6,877 nt of DNA. Source: Proteobacteria bacterium UBA4575. GTDB lineage: Bacteria; Pseudomonadota; Gammaproteobacteria; UBA4575. The DNA is taken from positions 22,578 to 29,454 of the forward strand of contig DGKH01000011.1 in NCBI GenBank assembly GCA_002386945.1, read 5' to 3'. The position numbers and the translations under genes are program-made. Under the pieces are notes generated by a model. The model did no database searches. It was not told the origin of the DNA and worked only from the letters and a program-made list of their open reading frames with translations. Position 1 is the stretch's first letter; each line of letters starts with the position of its first letter. Positions 1 through 6,877 of the stretch are shown here, in pieces.

Positions 1-36
1 AAGAAGAAGGCAGCCCCGAAGAAGGATACTGAGTAG
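1..36 (+). CDS. C-terminal tail of an upstream gene, possibly DNA topoisomerase I (partial)
   Basis: Frame 1 reads eleven codons, KKKAAPKKDTE, then a TAG stop at 34–36. This is a lysine/alanine-rich, unstructured tail. Such basic tails are common at the C-terminus of bacterial topoisomerase I, and topA lies just upstream of tsaC in a number of gammaproteobacteria, so topA is my best guess. Eleven residues cannot prove it; another protein with a basic tail (histone-like or ribosome-associated) would look the same. The stop is only 6 bases before the tsaC start, which suggests co-transcription with the genes downstream. Confidence 0.5.
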   Translation, partial: KKKAAPKKDTE

Positions 37-42
37 CGGCTG

Positions 43-579
43 ATGTCCTCACTACGCATGGCTATCTCAGTGTTGCGCGCCGGCGGGATCATTGCGCACC
101 ATAGCGACACCGTGCTGGGCTTGGCCTGCTTACCACACGCTGCCAGTTTGGTGCGCTTATCACGCATTAAAATGCGGCCCCAAAACAAACCGTTCTTATT
201 ACTGGCAGATTCGCTCACGCAACTAGGTGACTTTGTTGCAGAGGATCCCACCTTAGAGTCTGCACTGACCGCACACCCAACACCGACCACCTGTTTAATT
301 CAAGCCAGCGCTACTTGTCCAGCTGCCTTAATTGGTCCTAGCCAGCAGGTTGCAGTACGCTTAAGTCAGCACCCAAATATCACCACTTTGTCTCAGGCCG
401 TTGGCGCATTGGCCTCAACCAGTGCTAATCTCAATGGACAGGATACGGCTTTGAATTTTGTCGAATTACGCAAACAGTTTGGCCCAGAGTTAGACTATCT
501 TTACGACAGCGGCAACAGTGGCAGCGGCACGAGCAGCCGCATCGTTGATCTAAAAACACAACAAATTTTACGTGCATAG
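43..579 (+). CDS. tsaC: Threonylcarbamoyl-AMP synthase, Sua5/YciO/YrdC family
   Basis: TsaC makes L-threonylcarbamoyladenylate from threonine, bicarbonate and ATP in the cytoplasm, the first step of the t6A37 modification of ANN-decoding tRNAs. The 178 residues match a single YrdC domain in length. Visible family features are the GGIIA strand (14–18), the K43-x-R45 pair of the KxR…SxN signature within a KMRPQNKP segment, AVRLSQHP (104–111), and STSANLNG (125–132) carrying the S127/N129 half of the signature. There is no C-terminal Sua5 domain, so it is the short bacterial type. The first motif is unusual: HHSDTVLGL (19–27) stands where relatives usually have Y-P-T-[DE]-x-V-x-G-L. ATG 43 is 6 bases after the upstream stop; an in-frame ATG at 58 is an alternative, because no strong Shine-Dalgarno decides between them. 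The position upstream of hemF/aroE supports tsaC over yciO. Confidence 0.87.
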   Translation: MSSLRMAISVLRAGGIIAHHSDTVLGLACLPHAASLVRLSRIKMRPQNKPFLLLADSLTQLGDFVAEDPTLESALTAHPTPTTCLIQASATCPAALIGPSQQVAVRLSQHPNITTLSQAVGALASTSANLNGQDTALNFVELRKQFGPELDYLYDSGNSGSGTSSRIVDLKTQQILRA

Positions 580-588
580 GTACGAGAT

Positions 589-2518
<1,930 letters not shown>

Positions 2519-2520
2519 AT

Positions 2521-2524
2521 AGGG
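2521..2524 (+). promoter_or_regulatory. Ribosome binding site of aroE
   Basis: AGGG lies in the 13-base hemB–aroE gap, 7 bases before ATG 2532. This is acceptable spacing and supports that start. Confidence 0.45.
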
Positions 2525-2531
2525 CCTAAGC

Positions 2532-3344
2532 ATGCAACGATTCGCGGTCATCGGTAATCCGATTGAACACAGTAAGTCACCTCAGATTCATGCCGCCTTT
2601 GCTGCACAAGAAGAGGTCATGATTGACTATCAGCGTGTATTAGCCGATAGCGATCACTTCATTAGCACGGTCAATCAACTACAAGAGCAGGGATTGGTTG
2701 GACTGAATGTCACCGTACCCTTCAAGGTTTTAGCACACGCCAACTGCGCTGAACTAAACTCCTATGCCAAGGCCGCTGGTGCGGTTAACACTCTCTCATT
2801 CAAACAGGGTGTCTGGCAGGGCGCGAATACCGATGGTATTGGTTTACTCCGTGATCTTGAAAAGAATCTAGGTCTAGCCTTATCGGGACAACGTGTATTG
2901 ATCATCGGCGCTGGTGGCGCTACTCGCGGTATTGTCTTGCCTTTAATTGAAGCGGGTATCAGTGAACTGTGTATTGCTAATCGCAGCCTGCCACGAGCTG
3001 AAGCACTAGCCACACTGTTTTCTCATCACCCCCAGATCACTGCCTGCGTCTTAGATGACATCAAACAGGAAAGTTACGATCTAGTTATCAATGCCACTTC
3101 TGCCAGCCTCAATAATGAAGTGCCCGCAATTCCAGCGGCTGTAATTAGTAGCAACACATTCTGTTATGACCTAGCCTATGCCGATCATGACACAGCCTTT
3201 ATGCGCTGGGCTAAAACCCTGCAGGCACAGGGTTGTTGTGATGGTCTAGGTATGTTGCTGGAACAAGCAGCAGAGTCCTATTTTATTTGGCGTGGCTTTC
3301 GTCCAAACACGGCCGCTTTATTTCCCCTGTTACGGCCAGCTTAA
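2532..3344 (+). CDS. aroE: Shikimate dehydrogenase (NADP+)
   Basis: AroE reversibly reduces 3-dehydroshikimate to shikimate with NADPH, the fourth step of the shikimate pathway to chorismate. The 270 residues match the family. The N-terminal substrate domain has IGNPIEHSKSP (7–17, shikimate-binding serines), NVTVPFK (59–65) with catalytic K65, GAVNT (83–87) and NTDG (99–102) with catalytic D101. The Rossmann domain has the dinucleotide loop GAGGATRG (126–133) and NRS (150–152), where NADP-preferring enzymes carry NR[ST]. INATSASL and DGLGMLLEQAAESYFIWRG close the protein as usual for AroE proper, separating it from YdiB/quinate-type relatives. It is the last gene of the + strand run and ends 8 bases from the convergent yrdA. 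Its product feeds chorismate synthesis, and so the 4-hydroxybenzoate used by UbiA nearby. Confidence 0.96.
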   Translation: MQRFAVIGNPIEHSKSPQIHAAFAAQEEVMIDYQRVLADSDHFISTVNQLQEQGLVGLNVTVPFKVLAHANCAELNSYAKAAGAVNTLSFKQGVWQGANTDGIGLLRDLEKNLGLALSGQRVLIIGAGGATRGIVLPLIEAGISELCIANRSLPRAEALATLFSHHPQITACVLDDIKQESYDLVINATSASLNNEVPAIPAAVISSNTFCYDLAYADHDTAFMRWAKTLQAQGCCDGLGMLLEQAAESYFIWRGFRPNTAALFPLLRPA

Positions 3345-3352
3345 TTATCTAA

Positions 3353-3880
3353 TCAGGCATCTTCATGCATCTGCTTCACTTTGACGTAGTGTTCCGCAGA
3401 GTAGCTTAGATATTTCAATTCGCTATCAGTCAATTTACGCACAGGTTTTGCCGGTCGTCCCAACCATAAATAACCTCCTTCCAGTTCTTTACCACTAGGC
3501 ACTAAAGAACCTGCACCAACCATCGCATTAGAGTGCACCACGGCATCATCAAGCACCACAGAGCCAATGCCAATAAGACAAGTGTCATGCAAGGTACAGG
3601 CATGCAGCACCACTGAATGACCCACAGTCACATCGTTACCAATACGTAGACAGGCCCCTTCACTGTATTCACCCTTATGGCTGACATGTAATACCGAGCC
3701 ATCTTGAATATTGCTACGCTCACCAATTGTAATAGTATTAATGTCGCCACGGATCACCGTCATTGGCCAGACTGAGCTATCCTTAGCAATACTGACTTGC
3801 CCAATAACCAAGGCAGTCTCATCGACATAGGCGGTTTCGTCTATTTGTGGTTGATGTGTTTGAAAGGCCCTAATAGTCAT
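3353..3880 (-). CDS. yrdA: Gamma carbonic anhydrase family protein (YrdA-like left-handed beta-helix)
   Basis: This is a 175-residue left-handed parallel beta-helix protein of hexapeptide repeats, seen as recurring [IV]-G-x-x-[ST/A]-x-[IV] turns from about residue 25 to 130. The gamma-carbonic anhydrase metal histidines are present: H65 (in QDGSVLHVSH, 59–68), H88 and H93 (in VTVGHSVVLH, 84–93). R44 and D46 of RGD and Q59/D60 match residues conserved around the active site of the Methanosarcina enzyme Cam. The acidic loop that carries Cam's proton-shuttle glutamate is missing, as in YrdA/CamH-type proteins, so hydration activity is uncertain. I chose ATG at 3880 because relatives begin with M-T-I-R-x-F; a 20-residue longer reading from 3940 adds a non-conserved leader with no ribosome site. 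A yrdA gene also sits near aroE in E. coli. The physiological role of this subgroup is poorly defined. Confidence 0.92.
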   Translation of the reverse strand: MTIRAFQTHQPQIDETAYVDETALVIGQVSIAKDSSVWPMTVIRGDINTITIGERSNIQDGSVLHVSHKGEYSEGACLRIGNDVTVGHSVVLHACTLHDTCLIGIGSVVLDDAVVHSNAMVGAGSLVPSGKELEGGYLWLGRPAKPVRKLTDSELKYLSYSAEHYVKVKQMHEDA

Positions 3881-3966
3881 AATGCATCCAGTGTTAATAT
3901 TCTTGAAAGTCGGCAAGCTGAAATGTGAATGGTTCAGCATTTAAAAAATAATAGGCTAAAGTATAA
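3881..3966. promoter_or_regulatory. Divergent spacer between yrdA and ubiA, probable promoter region
   Basis: These 86 bases separate two genes read away from each other, so they should hold a promoter for each. The stretch around 3941–3953 is clearly AT-rich. On the - strand a TATTAT hexamer (complement of 3948–3953) could be a -10 box for yrdA, but no good -35 stands 16–18 bases upstream of it. On the + strand TATAAG at 3962–3967 overlaps the ubiA GTG and is too close to serve it. I cannot assign either promoter with confidence, and I see no clear operator. Confidence 0.35.
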
Positions 3967-4845
3967 GTGAAGAAACACTACCAGATAAAACTTAATCTCT
4001 ACGCTGAATTAATCCGGCTAGATAAACCCATTGGCATTTATTTATTACTTTGGCCAACCTTATGGGCTTTATTTCTTGCAGCTGATGGCCTGCCGCCACT
4101 GGATATTAGTCTGGTCTTTATCATTGGTGTGGTTTTAATGCGCTCTGCAGGCTGTGCGATTAATGATTTTGCCGATCGCAAGATTGACCCACATGTCGCA
4201 CGCACTGCACAACGCCCCATTGCCAGTGGCCGCATCAGCGCAAGAGAAGCACTGGGCGTATTCGGCGCACTCAGCCTAGTGGCATTTGCTCTCGCCTTAC
4301 TGGTCTTAAACGATTTAAGTATACAAATGGCTTGGGTGGCTTTGGCCTTAGCTGCCAGTTATCCATTCATGAAGCGTTATCATTTTCTACCGCAGGTTCA
4401 TCTAGGTCTGGCCTTCGCCTGGGCGATTCCAATGGCGGTGGCTGCTATCAGTAATACTTTTCCAAGTAGCTGGGCCTGGCTTTTATTTCTTGCCACTGTC
4501 CTCTGGACCACCACTTATGACACGATCTACGCGATTATGGATCGTCAAGATGATATTAAGATTGGTGTGCGATCAACCGCGATCTTATTTGGCTCAGCCG
4601 ATCGTCTAATCATCGCATTACTGCAGATACTGACACTACTCAGCCTAATCGCCGTGGGTCTGCAGCTTGATCTACGCTATTGGTACTTTGTTTCATTAAC
4701 CCTTGTCGGTTGCTTGTTTTTTTATCAGCAGTTTTTAATCGCTGAATATGAGCCGCAGGCCTGCTTACGTGCCTTTCAGAATAATCATTATGTCGGCCTA
4801 TGTGTCTTTCTTGGCATTCTTATGAGCGATTGGTTGCCAATCTAG
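3967..4845 (+). CDS. ubiA: 4-hydroxybenzoate octaprenyltransferase
   Basis: UbiA attaches the polyprenyl tail to 4-hydroxybenzoate at the inner membrane, an early committed step of ubiquinone synthesis. The 292 residues match the E. coli enzyme in length and general sequence. The first Asp-rich motif is NDFADRKID (66–74) and the second is YDTIYAIMDRQDD (184–196); these bind the Mg-diphosphate of the prenyl donor. LIRLDKPIG (15–23) and LLLWPTLWALFLA (26–38) are typical N-terminal segments. Several hydrophobic stretches alternate through the protein, as expected for a polytopic membrane protein; QNNHYVGLCVFLG (271–283) is the conserved end. The start is forced: TAA lies directly before GTG 3967 and no other start precedes the conserved region, although no clear Shine-Dalgarno is seen (only AGG 11 bases upstream). 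No ubiC gene is adjacent here. Confidence 0.96.
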   Translation: MKKHYQIKLNLYAELIRLDKPIGIYLLLWPTLWALFLAADGLPPLDISLVFIIGVVLMRSAGCAINDFADRKIDPHVARTAQRPIASGRISAREALGVFGALSLVAFALALLVLNDLSIQMAWVALALAASYPFMKRYHFLPQVHLGLAFAWAIPMAVAAISNTFPSSWAWLLFLATVLWTTTYDTIYAIMDRQDDIKIGVRSTAILFGSADRLIIALLQILTLLSLIAVGLQLDLRYWYFVSLTLVGCLFFYQQFLIAEYEPQACLRAFQNNHYVGLCVFLGILMSDWLPI

Positions 4846-5560
4846 TCCGCGCCAAAGACCAGACCCAGACCTGCTGCACGCCGGCGGCCTTCAAACAGCG
4901 ACTAATCTCTTGTACGGTCGCGGCGCTGGTGACGACATCATCGAATAAATTCACTACCGGATAGTCACAGGGGTGATTGAGAACAAAGGCATCGTGCACA
5001 TTGTGGCGACGTTCACTATGATTCAATGTCACCTGTTTTTGTGTATTCCGCTGGCGTCGGAGGAGCTTATAATCACAATGGATCGGATACCGCCGCGCCA
5101 ATGCCCGTAAGTACTCATGATTGGGATTAAAACCTCGTTGGCGGATACGTGCGGCATGACAGGGCACCGGTATAAAAACGCTATTTTCATCTATCTCCGG
5201 CGAACAAGCTTCGAATAACCGCATTAATGTCGGTATATAGTGCAAATCAGCTGAGTACTTCAAGGCTGTTATAAGCTTACGAGGGATACCCTCATACCAA
5301 TACGCTGCGAACAAACCATCAAAAGCTGGCGCATGCTGCAGACAACGACCACAACTAGCCGCTGTTTCCGTGCTGGTTAAAGGCAGACCACAACGCCTAC
5401 AGCACTTATCACAACGCGGCATTACCCTGAGACAATCGGCACATAACTGAATACCACCGTAGGCCATACGGCTACAGGCCAAGCAACGTTGAGGAAAAAA
5501 GAAGTCCTGTAATGCTGCCAAGCCTGTGATCACTGATTTCTTCTGAGTTATTTTCCACAT
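4820..5560 (-). CDS. comF: ComF family protein (phosphoribosyltransferase-like, double zinc motif)
   Basis: ComF proteins are cytoplasmic and linked to DNA uptake during natural transformation; the E. coli relative GntX/YhgH is linked to use of DNA as a nutrient. The 246 residues show an N-terminal Cys-rich part with C26-xx-C29, C40-xx-C43, C50-xx-C53 (plus C54, C57) and C70-xx-C73, probably two zinc sites. Then follow LKYSAD (100–105), IPVPCHAARIRQRGFNPN (130–147) and RNTQKQVTLNHSERRHNV (171–188), diagnostic for the family. The type I PRPP loop is NLFDDVVTSAAT (204–215); the normally invariant glycine after T-[ST] is alanine (A213), so PRPP binding may be altered. ATG 5560 has no strong ribosome site, but nothing better precedes C26. 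Adjacency to bioB is common in gammaproteobacteria. The last 26 bases overlap the 3' end of convergent ubiA. Confidence 0.9.
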   Translation of the reverse strand: MWKITQKKSVITGLAALQDFFFPQRCLACSRMAYGGIQLCADCLRVMPRCDKCCRRCGLPLTSTETAASCGRCLQHAPAFDGLFAAYWYEGIPRKLITALKYSADLHYIPTLMRLFEACSPEIDENSVFIPVPCHAARIRQRGFNPNHEYLRALARRYPIHCDYKLLRRQRNTQKQVTLNHSERRHNVHDAFVLNHPCDYPVVNLFDDVVTSAATVQEISRCLKAAGVQQVWVWSLARTRLATNRS

Positions 5561-5566
5561 TAGAAT

Positions 5567-5594
5567 TTGACAAGCACCGGGCGCACGCTAGACT
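5567..5594 (+). promoter_or_regulatory. Candidate sigma-70 promoter of the bioB operon
   Basis: TTGACA (5567–5572) is a perfect -35 hexamer. Sixteen bases on, TAGACT (5589–5594) matches four of six -10 positions. Transcription would begin near 5601, leaving a leader of about 54 bases before ATG 5655. The -35 lies just upstream of comF, within the comF–bioB divergent spacer, so a repressor here could affect both genes. I do not see a BirA-type operator (TTGTAAACC with its inverted partner). Confidence 0.5.
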
Positions 5595-5604
5595 CAATAC
5601 CTCA

Positions 5605-5620
5605 TGCGACTTGAATCGCA
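5605..5620. other. Small inverted repeat at the predicted bioB transcription start
   Basis: TGCGA (5605–5609) and TCGCA (5616–5620) are inverted around CTTGAA. The 16 bases sit at about +5 to +20 relative to the predicted start. This could be an operator half-site pair or a short 5'-leader hairpin, but a 5-base stem of this kind also arises by chance. Confidence 0.25.
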
Positions 5621-5654
5621 ACGTGCCTGTTTTTCACCTAACGACCGTACCTCT

Positions 5655-6611
5655 ATGACTGCAAAGAACACTTGGGATTTAACATCCGCTCTTGAAATTT
5701 ACTCTCGCCCCTTCAATGATTTATTGTTCGAGGCCCAGAGCGTGCATCGCATTCACCATAATGCGAATACGATCCAAGCTAGCACGCTGCTCTCGATCAA
5801 GACAGGTGCCTGCCCTGAAGATTGTGCGTATTGCCCACAAAGCGCACGCTATGACACTGGATTAGAGCGTGAGAAATTACTGCCTATAGAAGAAGTAAGA
5901 GAGGCCGCAAAGGCGGCAAAAGAGTTAGGTGCTACGCGTTTTTGTATGGGTGCTGCTTGGCGCAACCCAACTGACAAGAATCTCGAAAGCGTGATCGAGA
6001 TGATTAAGGTCGTACAAGAAGAAAAGTTAGAGACCTGCGTCACTCTAGGCATGTTGAGTGACGCACAGTCAAAACGACTGGCCAGCATTGGCTTGGATTA
6101 TTACAATCACAATCTCGATACCTCGCCTGAATTTTATGGCGAGATCATTACCACACGTGACTACCAAGATCGCATCGACACCCTAGAGCATGTACGCCAA
6201 GCGGGTATCAATGTCTGTTCGGGTGGCATCTTAGGTTTAGGCGAGAGCCGTGAACAACGTGTCGGCTTATTGATACAACTCGCGAACATGAATCCAGTCC
6301 CAGAATCAGTGCCCATTAATCTCTTAGTACAAGTTGAAGGCACGCCTTTATTTGGAACCGACGAGCTAGACCCATTTGAATTCGTACGCACGATTGCCAC
6401 CGCACGCATCATCATGCCAAGCACCTATGTTCGCTTGTCGGCGGGTCGTGAAGATATGGATGAATCGTTACAGGCACTCTGTTTCTTTGCCGGTGCCAAC
6501 TCAATTTTCTATGGTGAGAAATTACTCACCACCTCAAACCCAAGCTATCAGCAAGACATGCGTTTACTTGAACGTTTAGGTATTAGCATAGAGGGCGCGG
6601 GCGGCCATTAA
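5655..6611 (+). CDS. bioB: Biotin synthase (radical SAM)
   Basis: BioB inserts sulfur into dethiobiotin to form biotin, the last pathway step, using a radical-SAM [4Fe-4S] cluster and an auxiliary [2Fe-2S] cluster as sulfur donor. From ATG 5655 the protein has 318 residues and its key residues fall at the same numbers as in E. coli BioB: C53/C57/C60 (in [11 protein letters not shown], 50–60) for the SAM cluster, and C97, C128, C188 and R260 for the second. [12 protein letters not shown] (150–161) and [13 protein letters not shown] (281–293) are further signatures. A reading from ATG 5604 would add 17 non-conserved residues, and that codon lies almost at the predicted transcription start, so I prefer 5655 despite a poor Shine-Dalgarno. 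The C-terminus stops soon after RLGI, about 28 residues shorter than E. coli; that tail is variable in the family. bioF follows 18 bases on. Confidence 0.97.
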   Translation: MTAKNTWDLTSALEIYSRPFNDLLFEAQSVHRIHHNANTIQASTLLSIKTGACPEDCAYCPQSARYDTGLEREKLLPIEEVREAAKAAKELGATRFCMGAAWRNPTDKNLESVIEMIKVVQEEKLETCVTLGMLSDAQSKRLASIGLDYYNHNLDTSPEFYGEIITTRDYQDRIDTLEHVRQAGINVCSGGILGLGESREQRVGLLIQLANMNPVPESVPINLLVQVEGTPLFGTDELDPFEFVRTIATARIIMPSTYVRLSAGREDMDESLQALCFFAGANSIFYGEKLLTTSNPSYQQDMRLLERLGISIEGAGGH

Positions 6612-6629
6612 GCTGTCGGCATATGCCTT

Positions 6630-6877
6630 GTGAAGCTTGAGGAAATCCATGCTCAACTTAAGCAGTTAGGCGAAAGTCAGAGTCTACGCACGCGCCGAAC
6701 TTTAAATGGCCCGCAGGGTGTGCAAGTCACTCTCGACGATAGTGACTATTTATCGTTTTGTAGTAATGACTATTTAGGGCTGGCCAATGACCCACGTGTA
6801 ATCGCTGCTGCTACCGAGGCCTTACAACAGTATGGTGTTGGCAGTGGCGCTTCACAGATGATCAGTGGCTATAGCAC
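6630..6877 (+). CDS. bioF: 8-amino-7-oxononanoate synthase, N-terminal part (cut by window end)
   Basis: BioF is a PLP-dependent alpha-oxoamine synthase that condenses pimeloyl-ACP (or -CoA) with alanine, the first step of biotin ring assembly, in the cytoplasm. The 82 complete codons here read from MKLEEIHAQLKQL to the window edge without a stop. Recognisable blocks are LSFCSNDYLGLANDP (41–55), YGVGSGAS (68–75) and the following ISGYS (78–82), all typical of the family's N-terminal region; full-length proteins have about 390 residues, and the PLP lysine lies outside the window. GTG 6630 is the only plausible start: it is in frame with the upstream bioB stop and no in-frame ATG precedes the conserved part. 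The ATG at 6649 with GAGGA before it is out of frame. The 18-base gap indicates a bioB–bioF operon. Confidence 0.93.
   Translation, partial: MKLEEIHAQLKQLGESQSLRTRRTLNGPQGVQVTLDDSDYLSFCSNDYLGLANDPRVIAAATEALQQYGVGSGASQMISGYS

Noticed and set aside
3962..3967. TATAAG as a -10 promoter box for ubiA
   Set aside because: It overlaps the GTG start codon, so transcription would begin inside the coding region, and no downstream start could give a full UbiA.
5567..5572. TTGACA(AG) near comF/bioB as half of a BirA biotin operator
   Set aside because: The sequence departs from TTGTAAACC and no inverted partner lies 14–16 bases away; it is better read as a -35 box.
6376..6579. 67-codon open frame inside bioB on the same strand, and several 60–90 codon frames on the opposite strand of tsaC, hemF, aroE, ubiA and bioB
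   Set aside because: They lie wholly or mostly within well-supported conserved genes, have no ribosome sites and resemble no protein family; they are out-of-frame shadows.
6649..6660. ATG at 6649 preceded by GAGGA as a possible bioF start
   Set aside because: It is out of frame with the conserved BioF reading frame (SNDYLGL, GVGSGAS); the frame that encodes BioF begins at GTG 6630.

Overview
This window is a compact block of chromosomal housekeeping and cofactor-biosynthesis genes, almost certainly from a gammaproteobacterium. Three things suggest this: the tsaC–(hem)–aroE order with a YrdA-type gamma carbonic anhydrase next to aroE, a comF gene divergent from a bioB-bioF operon, and a UbiA that is strongly E. 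coli-like. Base composition looks moderate (near half G+C by eye) and even across all genes. I saw no mobile element, tRNA, rRNA, CRISPR or obvious transferred island. HemF (oxygen-dependent) and UbiA (ubiquinone) point to an aerobically respiring organism. I cannot name the genus from the sequence.

Layout. (1) Positions 1–3344, + strand: a tightly packed run of the last codons of an upstream gene (Lys/Ala-rich tail, possibly topA), then tsaC, hemF, hemB and aroE, with gaps of only 6, 9, 16 and 13 bases, so probably one transcript. (2) Positions 3353–3880, - strand: a gamma carbonic anhydrase-like gene (yrdA) that ends 8 bases from aroE. (3) An 86-base AT-rich divergent spacer, then ubiA on + (3967–4845). 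(4) comF on - (4820–5560), whose 3' end overlaps the 3' end of ubiA by 26 bases. (5) A divergent spacer with a plausible sigma-70 promoter, then bioB (5655–6611) and the first 82 codons of bioF, which runs off the window end.

How the genes relate. HemB makes porphobilinogen early in heme synthesis and HemF makes protoporphyrinogen IX late. AroE serves the shikimate pathway to chorismate, the precursor of the 4-hydroxybenzoate that UbiA prenylates. BioF and BioB are the first and last steps of biotin ring assembly. TsaC makes the threonylcarbamoyl-AMP used for tRNA t6A. ComF is the DNA-uptake-associated phosphoribosyltransferase-fold protein. No stretch over 300 bases lacks a gene.

I found no previously undescribed system here. 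The points worth a second look are modest: a Gly-to-Ala change in the PRPP loop of ComF, a non-canonical first motif in TsaC, a tandem palindromic repeat at the hemB start, an overlapping convergent gene pair, start-site corrections for yrdA and bioB, and a candidate bioB promoter with a small palindrome at its predicted transcription start.
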